A stretch of DNA of 64,000 bases from Zoroaster sp. YZ-2022 (GCA_029582265.1 CM055816.1:82764472-82828471); one strand, 5' to 3'; positions 1-10,864 are shown, counted from the first letter of the stretch. Notes: a model not told the origin generated them from the letters alone. Numbers and translations are program-made.

Positions 1-1122
1 TTGTTTCACCCAGCCCACACAAAACAAGTTCATGGGTATAACTATATACTAAGCAGCACTGATATTAGGCCTAGGTGAGTACACAGAAAAATATTTTCAA
101 GAATATTTTGAATCATAACAATGATGTACTGATGAACAGAGTTTAGCTCCAAAAGGACGATTAACTTGAACGTCATAGTGCACTGATTTAGGACAGGTTT
201 AGTTCAAATGTTTGCAGATGTACGCGACATCAGATTTATCATTCACATCCTCTTTTTACAGAAATCCCGCGCAATAGTACGGATATTGTTCAGTTTTTCC
301 TACACTCAAGATATTACAATTGTTCAACTCCTTGACTCCATGCTGTTTTGACACAGACATTGTACTCCTGATTTACTGAATTTACTGAAGTTTCTCTGGA
401 ATCAACATTGGCCCAAAGCTACATTTACATGTATGTATAAAGTAGAAATTGGTCTACTGGAGGTGCCATAAGGTGGCAAGCTGGTACATACTGAATTCAA
501 CATGGCAGGACGTGAAGTTCACGGAATGAAAGATCCTCTGCAAAAGTTGTTAAGCATCGTGCAGTGCCATCACACCACCACAATACCAGGAATAAGGGCA
601 TGCATAAAGATCTGTCAAAATAAGAAAAAACATTGTTTTACATATGTACATGTATGTATACATACACATGGGATGCACTACCTCGTGTATTATTTGTGGT
701 TTTTCATTGTTACATCAAATCTCTAGAAAATCTTTCATCGGTCAAATAGTTCAGGGCCTTATTTACTTACATTTTGGGGTCCATGTATCTAAAAATGCAA
801 TATAAAAATAAAGGAAATGTACAACATTGGTATATGGTAGTTAACACATCCTTGTAAAAAATATAAACAAAAACTGTTACATGTTTTTCCGTTTTGACAA
901 CGATTCCTCTTTTCTCTAACATGAAAACCAAATCATTTCTCAGGATGATTGATTTATAGGTTTTTAGATTTACCGTTGTTGTAACTTCCCTTTACAGCAA
1001 TTTCATGGTACGGTTTTACACATACACAAAGAGTTTGCTACTTAAAACAATAAAAGTATCTGTAAAGTCTGTTCATTTCTAACCCATTGCCGGACTGTTT
1101 CCTAATATGACATAACTCTTAC
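1..1122. other. No gene recognised
   Basis: AT-rich sequence with only short, compositionally random open frames. I see no splice-bounded exon, tandem repeat or inverted repeat that I can support here. Confidence 0.4.
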
Positions 1123-1215
1123 CTTTGCAGCTAATCCTACTGTTTGCAATGTTCCCATACAGTGATCAAACCATCGCCACACCAGAATTGAGGGAGTTCC
1201 ATCTAGGAAGATTAG
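1123..1215 (-). CDS. Candidate internal exon of an unidentified gene
   Basis: A 93-bp stretch on the minus strand is bounded by a good acceptor (pyrimidine run then cacag, just above 1215) and a consensus donor (GCAAAG|GTAAGAG, just below 1123). Only one frame is open, and it is open through all 31 codons, reading like real protein with motifs LDGTPS and RWFDHCMGTLQT. I do not recognise the family. Exon boundaries and the single open frame are seen; that it is expressed is inference. A second candidate exon lies upstream on the same strand at 2280-2329, but the two phases do not join directly, so at least one more exon would be needed between them. Confidence 0.45.
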
Positions 1216-1346
1216 CTGTGAAAAGAAAATTAAACTCAAAATAAGCATGTTTTATTTTGTTGTATTCAAAACCATTTCATGATTTCATGTGATCACAAAT
1301 TCTGAAAAGTATCATAAATGATACTTGTTAAATTTCATGATTAAGC

Positions 1347-1509
1347 AAGACTAATTACGGTGACACCATGTGAAGTTCTCTATTGAGTAGTAAATCCTGA
1401 GGACGATCAGAGCATACTGATCAAAATGTCAAGTTGTAACCTCTACTTCTTTTCAGAACTAATTACTACTCACTAGCGTATTCCACATGGTGTCACTGCA
1501 ATTAGTCTT
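1347..1509. mobile_element. Short TIR element (MITE-like)
   Basis: The two ends are inverted repeats: aagactaattacggtgaca at the left, and its near-complement tgtcactgcaattagtctt at the right. Similarity continues inward through an accatgtg core to a gagtagtaa motif. About 163 bp, with no coding capacity. Origin as a non-autonomous DNA transposon is inferred from the ends. Confidence 0.65.
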
Positions 1510-2279
1510 ACTTATCTTCTTCACCATGCAAAGCTACAAGTTTTCCCTAAATGTCATGATTGTTGTTGTAAATATTATTAGTGTCAACCAAAATTATTTA
1601 AAATGTACCTTTGCTAATAAACTCTGACTTGTCTGAGAATATTGCGACATACATAATTTACAAAGTACCTGCAATGTATTAATACATGCATGACATTGGT
1701 AGACATGTCCAGCTGTACTAATGTTTTTAATGTTTTCAGCCCTTAAACATTGTTGTTCACTGTTCAGACTATTTATTTGTTTGTTTAAATTAATCAATTA
1801 TTTAATTTCACAGAGCTAACATTCATTAGATATTATTACACTGAGTACATCCTATTGATAACACATCTGACGTTAGCATATGTTTTGTTTAAATTCAACT
1901 AATTGTACTCATGCCTAGGCTTCACTCTCCTAACGTTACACTTACAGACTATTTACCACCACATAGGCACTAGTCTAAGTATTTCAAAAGAGTCATGGAG
2001 GAAAACCCACGTAATAATTTTAAGCATACTTTATTTACATAAAACCGGGTACCGCTAAATTAGTACCAACGTTTAAAGTACTAGTACCATTCACTGGCGC
2101 CCATACCGTACACATTACTGACTGACTGTCATCAACCTATGCAATGCTGTATGCATCAACCATCTGTTTTCCTCCATGCATCAACCAACGCGTTACAACA
2201 CATCTGACATGTCTGAAGCCGGTTAAATGCTTATTTTTAAATCAAAGATTCTCGTAAATTTGTCATTGCCCAGACTTAC
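1510..2279. other. No gene recognised
   Basis: AT-rich spacer. An open frame on the minus strand near 1594-1797 has no splice context or recognisable motif. Nothing else is supported. Confidence 0.35.
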
Positions 2280-2329
2280 CTCCAATTAAGTGTGCATAAT
2301 AATGTCTGTTTTCAACGATGAAACATCCA
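2280..2329 (-). CDS. Candidate short internal exon
   Basis: A 50-bp segment with a strong acceptor (tttttcctatcaccag) and consensus donor (TTGGAG|GTAAGT) on the minus strand. Only one frame is open, giving a peptide containing FIVENRHYYAHLIG. It enters in phase 2 and leaves in phase 1. It may belong to the same unidentified gene as the exon at 1123-1215, although a connecting exon would be required. Confidence 0.35.
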
Positions 2330-2689
2330 CTGGTGATAGGAAAAATTCAGAAAATAGTGAAAAACTCGCTTTTGTGGAAGGTTTTTACCGCAGGTCTGCA
2401 TGCACCCAACTGTTGAAACATGTGGCAGTTAATCGATTCAACGACCTCGAAAAGAGCTATTAATAAAGTGACCTTTTTCAGAATAAATAGATTATGCTGA
2501 CATACAAAAAAAAAACTAAAAAGGATTTTAGTCAATCACATAATACATTATGCGAAACGAATTGATCAGAAACACAATTTTTTCAGGGGTCACGATAGCC
2601 GAGTCAATTGCATTTCCGAAGCGTAAATGTTCAATTCCTTAAACATGCATACATAATGAGCACGACCAGAGCTGATTTAGATTCACCAA

Positions 2690-2963
2690 CAGAGGTGAAA
2701 CGTAAGTGAAACGTTTTAGATATTAGTTTGATCCATCGAAAATCGATATCTGATGACCTAATCATGACGTTACAACTCTAGTTTCATCTACGTGTTATGT
2801 TCTAAGTATATGCCAAGTTTGAAGTTCATGTGAAGTTTGCAAGTAGGCCTATGTATTTTTTGTAGACAGTCTATCCGGAAAAGAAGGAGAAGAAAAAAAA
2901 AGAAAAAAAAAAAAAAACGAACAAAAACAATAGGTGTTTCGGGTACCGGGTACCCGAACACCT
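2690..2963 (-). mobile_element. Hairpin-ended repeat, truncated copy
   Basis: The right end is a near-perfect 32-bp palindrome at 2932-2963 (arms AGGTGTTTCGGGTACC and GGGTACCCGAACACCT). Reading leftward (minus strand) come a poly-T/pyrimidine run, then segments such as ttgcaaacttcacatgaact and a gatatcgattttcgat block. The same order occurs on the plus strand at 33529-33840, so this is a second, inverted copy of that family. It abuts a SINE at 2964. Classification is open. Confidence 0.6.
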
Positions 2964-3186
2964 AATAATAATGTGTGGACTTATATAGCGCACGTATCCA
3001 CCAACTAAGTGGTGCTCAAGGCGCATTCTTTTTTACGTGCATTACACAACACACGGGACCTACGGCTTTACGTCCCATCCGAAGGACGAAGCAATTATGG
3101 TTAAGTACCATGCTCAAGGACACAAGTGTCACGACCGGAGCTCGAACCCACACCCTGCTGCTGGCAACACCAGAACTTGAGTTCGG
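2964..3186 (-). mobile_element. tRNA-derived SINE, copy 1 (minus)
   Basis: Read on the minus strand: a degenerate B-box region (gggttcgagctccgg), then a conserved middle block resembling ttgtgtccttgagcatggta, then the 3' tail gcgccttgagcacc followed by a (TTA) tract. The middle block and tail match the plus-strand SINE at 63291-63640, which has clear A and B boxes. The middle block resembles a domain shared by SINEs of many invertebrates; from memory I would call it MetaSINE-like, to be checked. Confidence 0.7.
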
Positions 3187-4026
3187 TGTATGAGTCACCC
3201 AGCTCTAGATGTCATGATTGCACAATACATTACACTACTAACGTTCGCCATAGCAAACGATGCTTTTGTAATGAGCAAGGACTAAAATCAAACATCGTTT
3301 ACACACGTTTGACATGCAGGAAATATTTTTTAAATTCTGTTTATATAAAGAATATTCATTATATTTAAAAATGTTTGACTCAAACAATTAAAAAACAATT
3401 TGCAACGAAACAAAATCGAAACTTAGGCCGAAGTGAACAAAATAGTTTTCTATTCACATAATTAATTACTATTTTGAATTATCTAAATAAAACAGGCATA
3501 CTGTCGTACAAATCAGCACAACATGAATAGCATTTTAGTGTTTTTAGGTGAACAAAGATTGTACAGTTTTAAAACGAATACACGAATACGAATACACGAT
3601 AGTATATTTCGTCACTTTCTGCACAGTGATTAGCATACAACAATGTCAAAACGGCGTTGTCAAAAATATGAAATAAAATATTTTTGGTTTGATTATCCAA
3701 TATTGTCGATTACATGTGCTAAGTCAATGACAGGAAATGAAATTACAAACATGCATGTACGATAAGACCATAGATGGTAAGGCGTTACATTGTGCTTGTA
3801 CATTTACAATAGGCCTACATACTCGTTCTCCCGCTGTGGGTCGCACCAAGGTATACCGCGGTGGAGCATGAGTGCGACGAATACGTGCACGGCGTGAGGT
3901 CGTCTGCCGACGCGGTCGATACTGCATGGCGTACTGAAAATTAGCAAAGCACCATTCTCCACATGTACAATCTTTGTTCGTATGAAAAGTAATGTATGAC
4001 TTTGATTAACAGCGTTAACATAAATA
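3187..4026. repeat. Duplicated segment, copy A
   Basis: This ~0.84-kb segment is repeated in direct orientation at 4754-5590. Both copies start gtatgagtcacccagctcta and end near an acagcgttaa motif, with scattered substitutions and indels throughout. Copy A runs directly into the 81-bp minisatellite, which is missing from copy B. A minus-strand frame at 3724-3927 (67 codons) is kept in copy B despite indels; no known domain was recognised in it. Confidence 0.85.
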
Positions 4027-4027
4027 G

Positions 4028-4625
4028 TTTTGCCAACATTACCAATGTTACACCTTCCCTTTCATGTATATATCTTTACTCAAAGAGAGTACGTATACTT
4101 TTAGAAGCAGTTTTGTCAACATTACCAATGGTGTACCTTCCCTTTCATTATATCTTTACTCAAAGAGAGTACGTGTACTCTTGAAAGCAGTTTTGCCAAC
4201 ATGACCAATGTTGTACCTTCCCTTCAATGTATATCTTGATTCAAAGAGAGTAAGTATACTCGTAGAAGCAGTTTTGCCAATATTACCAATGTTGTACCTT
4301 CCCTTTAATGTATATCTTGATTCAAAGAGAGTAAGCATACTCGTAGAAGCAGTTTTGCCAACATTACCAATGTTGTACCTTCCCTTTAATGTATATCTTG
4401 ATTCAAAGAGAGTAAGCATACTCATAGAAGCAGTTTTGCCAACATTACCAATGTTGTACCTTCCCTTCAATGTATATCTTGATTCAAAGAGAGTAAGCGT
4501 ACTCATAGAAGCAGTTATGCCCACATTACCAATGTTGTACCTTCCCTTCAATGTATATCTTGATTCAAAGAGAGTAAGCATACTCGTAGAAGCAGTTTTG
4601 CCAACATTACCAATGCTGTACCTTT
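4028..4625. repeat. 81-bp minisatellite, eight copies
   Basis: The motif accaatg recurs at 4041, 4124, 4204, 4285, 4366, 4447, 4528 and 4609, so the last five spacings are exactly 81 bp and the first three are 83, 80 and 81. The unit reads ttttgccaacattaccaatg and continues through cttccctt and caaagagagtaag. Because 81 is a multiple of three, both strands stay open for ~140 codons as 27-residue repeats. The right-hand units are nearly identical and the left-hand units more diverged, suggesting growth from one side. Confidence 0.9.
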
Positions 4626-4753
4626 AAGGATGGCTTTAAGCGAGGGGTGTAACCAAAGGGAGTGTAGGGGTGCGACAACTCCACCCCTTCCAATATTCAG
4701 TCGGCAAATAAAACACCAAATCAAACCATTGAAGCAGCACGTATGTTCATAAT

Positions 4754-5590
4754 GTATGAGTCACCCAGCTCTAGATGTCATGATTGCACAATACATTACA
4801 CTACTAACGTTTGCCATAGCAAACGATGCTTTTGTAATGAGCAAGGACTAAAATCAAACATCGTTTACACACGTTTGACATGCAGGAAATATTTTTAAAA
4901 GTCTGTTAATTATATTTAAATATGTTTGACTCAAACAATTCAAAAACAATTTGCAACGAAACAAAATCGAAACTTAGTCCTAAGTGAACAAAAAGGTTTT
5001 CTATTCCCATAATTAATTACTATTTTGAATTATCTAAATAAAACAGGCATACTGTCGTACAAATCAGCACAACATGAATAGCATTTTAGTGTTTTTAGGT
5101 GAACAAAGATTGTTTTAAAACGAATACATTTTAACACGATAGTCTATTTCGTCACTTTCTGATTGGCATACAACAATGTCAAAACGGCGTTGTCAAAAAT
5201 ATGAAATAAAAATATGTTTTTGTTTTTAACATTATCATTATCCAATATTGTGGATTACATGTGCTAAGTCAATGACAGGAAATGAAAGCACAAACATGCA
5301 TGTACGATAAGACCATAGATGGTAAGGCGTTACATTGTGCTTGTACATTTACAATAGGCCTACATACACGTTTCCCGCTGGGTCGCACAAAGGTATACCG
5401 CAGTGAAGCCTGAGTGCGACGACTACGTGCACGGCGAGAGGTCGTCTGCTGACGCGGTCGATACTGCATGGCGTACTGAAAATTAGCAAAGCACCATTCT
5501 CCACATGTACAATCTTTGTTCGTCTGAAAAATAATGTACGACTTTGATTGAATCTGTCTTCAGATGTTGAGCACAGCGTTAATATAAATA
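4754..5590. repeat. Duplicated segment, copy B
   Basis: Direct duplicate of 3187-4026, identical in order with many small differences. It lacks the minisatellite at its end and carries extra bases (gaatctgtcttcagatgttg) just before the shared acagcgttaa end. The minus-strand 66-codon frame at 5269-5469 corresponds to the copy A frame. Confidence 0.85.
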
Positions 5591-6689
5591 AAGAACAAAT
5601 GTAAAAATGCATAAGAATAATGTTCATTTACCCAATATTTTGAGAAACATTTGAAAAGTTTACAACGCGCTATATTTGTAATTTATGAAAATAAAATTAC
5701 TATTTTTCAAGAAAAATTTCACAGAACTTAACCTTAAATGTAATTTAATTTTCAAGACAAAAATTCACAAAACTGAAAATTAAATGGCATTTTTTCATGT
5801 CATTTTTTTTTCAAAACTGCCTAAATAAGGATGATGATGTTTGATGAAAATCGACAGTTCTGATAGACATTGACACATCCAGTTCGCAGCAAGGACGAAG
5901 CCGAAGGAATTATTGCGCAATCACGACAAGGCGGCAGATATCGGCTTGTATTTGTTGTACCTTGCAAGGTGAATTAATTTCTGGGGAAAAAATTTCTAAC
6001 ACCTTGTCCCCTAATTAAATAATTCTAATTTTTACAGAAGATCGCGAACGAGCTGCGTGTGAATTCGATTCTTAGAACGCTCTCATAACCTTTTATACAA
6101 TTAAAAGTATCTATAAACGTGAAAATGCACAGTATAGTAACCGATACACGTATCAAAATAATTAGTAGTTTAAATTTATATTAATTAATGTGGAGAACTC
6201 GTGATTGTAATGATTACATCTATATTAGAATTAGTAAGCGAGGTGCGTGCGCTGACAACTCTTATTTCAACGCATTTGTTTAGTATTCAAGAATTACAAT
6301 GGCAAATCATCGTATTTGTGTATTCTCGTAACATTCTGTAGCCTGCCAGCAGGGGCTCCAATCCTTGGATCCGCCAATGTATCCGCCAAGGTATCCCCAA
6401 CAATTTCAGAGATGTTGGCCAATTCAATGTCCCCCACTAGTTCCCCTCTTATTAGACTGATATCATACCACATAAGATTAGATTTATATGATAATAAGTT
6501 TTAAAATATGCTTCAAAATGCATCAAAGATGGTCTAGAACCCAAAACCTTTCAGGACCATTTTGGACGGGTCCCATGATTTCTAATTAGTGGTTTCGTGT
6601 TGCGCGTTCACATGATTTCATTCTCCATTTGACAGTAGATTTGAATCTCGTTTGTCCTTTAGTTTTAACATCTTTATTTATTCCCGCCA
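5591..6689. other. No gene recognised
   Basis: AT-rich sequence with no supported exon or element. Short open frames (for example near 6316-6504) lack splice context and any recognisable motif. Confidence 0.35.
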
Positions 6690-6758
6690 TTTGTTGTAGT
6701 CTTTGTTGTAGTCTTGGTTGTAGTCTTTGTTGTAGTCTTTGTTCTTGTTCTTGTTTCT
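6690..6758. repeat. 12-bp tandem repeat
   Basis: Four to five copies of ttgttgtagtct, the last degenerating into ttgttcttgttcttg. Simple tandem repeat. Confidence 0.8.
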
Positions 6759-7256
6759 GGGTCGAGGTTTTCTTTGTACCTATATACGCCTGCTTATATG
6801 TTTAATATGTTTTTGTTACAATCAACCGCAATGCAAACAGAATAAGCTCATCCTGAGCGAGTTTTGCCTGAACGTTCATATTTCATATTTATAATAAAAT
6901 ATTTCATTTAAAACTTTCGCCGGAAAATACAACAAAACTTCAAAAATGATTTCACGTCGTGTTAATCACACAACATGCCTGAATGAGCCGTCCAGGGAGA
7001 AAATGAATCGACAGAAAAGACACATATTTAGACATTTATAATATTCTACAAAGTACTTCATACAGAGATAATGATAGCCAGGGTTGGGAACATAACAGAA
7101 AAAAAGAAAGAAAAAAAAAACGGAACAAAAATAAATTAATACAAAATAGACAGACAACAAGCAGTGAGTTTTACAGTTGGTCAAAACATTCCTACTTTTC
7201 TAATCATTTAACAATCTCCAATCTTCAAAGTAAACCTGGAATTGACGGAGAGCAAG
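6759..7256. other. No gene; possible 5' flank of the exon at 7257
   Basis: No open frame with support. The last ~50 bp before 7257 could be untranslated leader of the candidate first exon, but no TATA box or initiator can be defended. Confidence 0.3.
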
Positions 7257-7374
7257 ATGATGGTTCGTCACTTTGGTCCCCCGCCGGATATGGGTCCTGG
7301 ACCACACGGTAAATACGACTGGGTGATAAAAGTCATGCAAAGCATACCGAACAGATGCCCGAATGTCCGAACAG
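7257..7374 (+). CDS. Candidate first coding exon, unknown gene
   Basis: Tandem ATGs at 7257 and 7260 open a frame that ends at a textbook donor, ACAG|GTGAGA, at 7374/7375. The second ATG has A at -3 and G at +4, a good translation context. The 39 codons read as a Gly/Pro-rich start (HFGPPPDMGPGPHGKY) followed by DWVIKVMQSIPNRCPN, which looks like protein rather than random translation. It ends in phase 1, the phase used by the EGF exon at 13831, but a link between them is only a possibility. Family not recognised. Confidence 0.4.
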
Positions 7375-7492
7375 GTGAGAAACCCTAAACTACAGTGTTA
7401 GTTTACTCGTTCTACTTGTACTCGTACTAAGCTCGGGTCCATTATTATCCGTGGCCACACCCCCATGGGGATTTATCCAGCAGTAAAGAACA

Positions 7493-7606
7493 AGCAACAA
7501 TTCCTTATTGAAACAGTTTGATTTTATTTTATGGGAAGTTTTCATAAAAGCAACAATTCCTTATTGAAACAGTTTGATTTTATTTTAAGGGGAAGTTTTC
7601 ATAAAA
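7493..7606. repeat. 56-bp direct tandem duplication
   Basis: The segment beginning agcaacaattccttattgaa is repeated immediately, starting again at 7549, with only a tggg/aagggg difference near its end. Recent slippage-type duplication. Confidence 0.85.
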
Positions 7607-8399
7607 GTTGGTCATGACACAATACGTACTGTGATTTAGTTATATAAATCAAACGTTGCTGCATTTTCGTTTCCGACCAGTTTATGTGCTGATAACCATC
7701 GGTCATGCCACACGTTCCACAATGCAAAGCGCTTGACCTAGCTAGCAACAGGCATCATGAAAAGGCGCAATCCCTATTGGTCAATACGTGCTGTTTGATT
7801 GACAGGCTGCATCGAGAGTCAGTATTGGCCTTTGTTTTTGTACATATTTATTTTCAGAATGTGCATTGTCATGCAAGAATGGAACCTTGTTAAAATTTGA
7901 CATAACAATTTTTATTTCTCTAAAATGAAAGTATTTCAGATGGGATAATTTCCACATTTGTCAATGTTATGTTTAGTTTCTGTGCTCATGAGACCTTAAC
8001 TGGTTAACTGTACAACTATGGAATATGTATGTGTATGTGGAAAATGGATCACGGCTGTGATCCATCTCAAATTTGTGATACATTATAATGTTTTCACAAA
8101 AATGACAGCATTTCAGACGGACTATTTTCTTGGGATGGAGTGGTATAATCACCAACTTCACATCAATTAAGATTATAAATTAAGTTATGCTGTAATCGAA
8201 TAATTACTAAAGATGTTTACTGTCCTTAACACATCTGTAATTGTAGACTTTTAGCAAATAATTATGTATGTTTGTGGACAGTTTAAACAAATTGACAAGT
8301 CTATGTTTAATGTATAGTAAACAGTTTACTTGGCTGACAATTTTCTTACGATCAGAAAAGATGTGCCATATTAAAAATATATTAAAAATTATTTAAACT
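7607..8399. other. Mostly featureless; contains one decayed EGF exon
   Basis: Apart from the EGF-exon relic at 7858-7893 I see no gene or repeat. The sequence is AT-rich with stops in every frame. Confidence 0.35.
7858..7893 (+). pseudogene. Decayed EGF-like exon
   Basis: After an acceptor (tattttcag) the frame reads ECALSCKNGT, matching the first half of the EGF exon at 13831, then loses the pattern and stops. The cysteine pairs of the second half of an EGF module are missing. Interpreted as a dead copy of an EGF module. Confidence 0.55.
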
Positions 8400-8800
8400 T
8401 GATGCGTTGAGTGACAGGTAGCCAGTGCAGAGAGTGAAGTACAGGGGTTATGTGCTCATACTTTTTAGTGCAGGTTACGAGACGTGCGGCGGAGTTCTGA
8501 ATAGATTGGAGTTTGTTAGTAAGGTTGTTAGGAAGATTGTAGAGAAGACTGTTTCAATAGTCGAGTCGTGAGGTTATAAAAGCATGCATTAGGCGTTCTT
8601 TATTGACTGATCTAAAATACTACGAATTTTGCCAATACGGTAAAGGCCAAACGATGATGACTTGCAAATGTGAGACACATGATCAGATAAAGACACGAAC
8701 GAATCGAAATAAAAACCCAAGTTACGAACAGTAGAACACGGTTGAACATTAAAATCATCGACATTAATACCTAACAGTGGCGAAGTTGCCCTTTATCATT
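8400..8800 (-). pseudogene. CR1/L2-type LINE fragment, RT 3' part
   Basis: Minus-strand translation, allowing a few interruptions, gives the standard C-terminal landmarks of CR1/L2 reverse transcriptase in order: VRNLGFYFDS, HVSHICKSS, RLDYCNSLLYNLP, LQSIQNSAARLV, ITPVLHSLHWLPV. The enzyme copies LINE RNA into DNA at the target site. The catalytic YADD part and the endonuclease lie upstream and are absent, so this is a dead 5'-truncated fragment. Confidence 0.85.
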
Positions 8801-8828
8801 ATCATTTAATACAGTTTTGATTTAATTT

Positions 8829-8990
8829 TGCCCCTGCCGACGTGTGTATAGCACTCTATACTCAGTGCTTTCCGAGTGTCTGTGAAAATCTACACAGGCG
8901 GGATTCAATCCCACGTCCTCCGGCGTACTAGGCCAGACGTCTTAACCTCTCGACCACCGAGCTTGCGTCTCCGGACGCAAGAATTTCCCC
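8829..8990 (-). mobile_element. Short tRNA-derived SINE, minus copy
   Basis: Minus-strand copy of the small SINE family also at 9050-9217, 18238-18340, 51685-51780 and 58521-58645. From its 5' end: GAAATTCTTGCGTC, A box (tggtcgagagg), degenerate B box (ggattgaatcc), then the common 3' body with tgtctgtgaaa, cggaaagcactgagtata and a gcaaaattaaatc tail. It lies head-to-head with the plus copy at 9050. Confidence 0.75.
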
Positions 8991-9049
8991 AACCTATATA
9001 TCACGGAACCCGCTGCTATATGGGGTATATGGATAACCCGCCGGCCAAT

Positions 9050-9253
9050 TGTCATCGGGCAAGCTCGGTGGTCGAGAGGTTAAGACGTCTGCACTAGTAA
9101 GCAGGAGGTCGTGGGTTCGAATCCCGCCCGAGTCGCCTGTGTAGTTTTTCACAGACACTCGGAAAGCACTGAGTATACAGTGCTATACACACGTCAGTGT
9201 AGGGCAAAATTAAATCTTCAATTGTTTATCTCCCGACGCAAGAATTTCACCAA
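9050..9253 (+). mobile_element. Short tRNA-derived SINE, plus copy
   Basis: Pol III promoter boxes are intact: A box TGGTCGAGAGG at 9069-9079 and B box GGTTCGAATCC at 9114-9124, in a tRNA-like region reminiscent of tRNA-Ser/Leu. The body has cgcctgtgtag, cactcggaaagcactgag and a gggcaaaattaaatc tail ending about 9217. Bases 9218-9253 are the reverse complement of this family's 5' head, so a fragment of a third copy follows. A working tRNA gene is unlikely because the same body recurs across the window. Confidence 0.8.
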
Positions 9254-9903
9254 CCAATACAAGCTTGTTATGTACCATTCAGCCACGGAACTTCATTAAT
9301 ACAGTCCTCCAAACGAGATTGATAATAATAATAACCCGACGTATTATTTGTTTTTAACGACTAAAATAAATTATACATTTGACTTGAACAGTGCGCTTCA
9401 GCTGAGGTTCTTTTTTCAACATGGCGGCCGGTTACTTCAACAATTTTTTATAGGCCAATCAGCGCCCATATCTTACTCAGTTACTATAGAGATCAGTGGT
9501 TGTACATGTACAGTACAATCATAATTATACGTATATCGCGCACAGCGAACATGCAGTTGCTGGGCCAACCAGTCACCAATGAGAATACGCCGTTTGGTTT
9601 TGAATTTGGTATATTAGCATTAAAAACCCCGCCTTAAATTTTTGCATGTGCAGAAACATTAAGGCGCGACGATGAATGGTCGTAGTATGTACAGTAAATA
9701 CATACATATGTACAGTAAAGTACAGTGTACTCATGCATTATGTACATGTTGATGTACATGTATACAGTATGTATCTAAGTCAGAATGTGCGCTGGAGTTC
9801 GGATAGCTAAATGGGGCAAAATTATGCGACCAAACCGTTCCGACGCCGTCGTCGTCGTTAAGGTTTCCCACGTGCGCGTTTCGACGTGCTTGGGGATCCA
9901 TGG
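9254..9903. other. No gene; relic of EGF-module intron
   Basis: Bases 9332-9392 match 13746-13806 (the intron just before the intact EGF exon), including the block aatacatttgactt. What follows (agtgcgcttcagctgagg) may be a dissolved EGF exon. The rest holds no supported feature. Confidence 0.4.
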
Positions 9904-10287
9904 CTATATCTTTGATCTAGACACTGTGAAATCATCACATTTGAACATGACTTTTCGCAGTTGCATTGGTTCAATCTGGGCACTTTTGCTTAGCCGCGTC
10001 CAGTGCGACTGTTGTCCACCCCGATGTTTGGCGAAGCACAGCATTTTTTGCAGTTCATCATTCTGACGCCGGGTGGTGTGGGCGATGAACTTAAAATGTT
10101 GTTTTTCACAAAAAGAGGCAATGCTTGTTGTGCGTGCTAGCTTGAGTAGCTTGGCATTGCTGTATTTATTGGACCAATCCCACTCCTCGTCCTCATCAGC
10201 TTGTGTGTGCCCTTTGGTGTTTCTTGGTGGGCATTTCGCCGAGCGTTGCCGCCTTTTACCATCTTCCTGAGAAATCCCATCCATATC
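9904..10287 (-). pseudogene. LINE reverse-transcriptase C-terminal fragment, 3' half
   Basis: A minus-strand frame continues across a retroelement insertion from 12694-12860: the peptide there (…LTYALQAWLLTAK…) is resumed here by …KLLKLARTTSIASF… and HFKFIAHTTRRQNDELQ. This order (YAxQAW, then a KLLxL segment, then FIAHxxRxxN) is typical of the region after the catalytic core in some non-LTR retrotransposons. The split is explained by the Gypsy insertion with 5-bp target duplication. A few frame slips show it was already old. Confidence 0.65.
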
Positions 10288-10474
10288 TGTTGTGTCTTCA
10301 ACCTTTTAAGTTAGACTTAGACGGACAATTAAACAAGGCACGGACGAGTTATTGTGTCCTTCACAATTTAATGTACTAACATCTTAAACGTAAAACATGG
10401 CGGTGGCCTACATGTATATCTCAGATGACATTTGACATTCCTAGACTGGTCACAAGTCATTCGTAAACACAACA
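10288..10474 (-). repeat. 3' LTR of the Gypsy element
   Basis: 187 bp, starting TGTTGTGTTTACG and ending GAAGACACAACA on the minus strand. It matches the other LTR except for a 3-bp difference (ggcggtggcc versus ggcggcc) and the missing end of the other copy. The close match suggests a fairly recent insertion. Confidence 0.92.
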
Positions 10475-10864
10475 TCCCTCCCTCTTTAGATAAGATCTCA
10501 ACTTTTGTAAGCAGTGGGAAAATAAATTGAAATAGCTCGAAAATATACCAACTGTAACCCTTTCCCTTACTCTTCCTTTTTGACTAGGCAATATATGTAA
10601 CTTACCACAAAGCTTAGGTGGAATTAGGATTGACAGCTCACAAAATACTTGATTGTTTATCAGGTAAACTATAGTATATAGAATATTACCAACCACATTG
10701 TTTTGGGAATTAAATATCTAACTGAACAATCTCTGGAGAGTACATGGATGTAGGCCAAATATCTTTAACACATGATAACACTTTAACTTTTAAGTAAACT
10801 TGGACAAACAAAGAATCATGTTTAAAATGCAACTCTATTCGAGTTTAAACTTCGTCCAGTTCGC

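Noticed and set aside
9050..9135. Functional tRNA gene
   Set aside because: A and B boxes are present, but the same sequence recurs with a constant 3' body and target duplications elsewhere, so it is a SINE.
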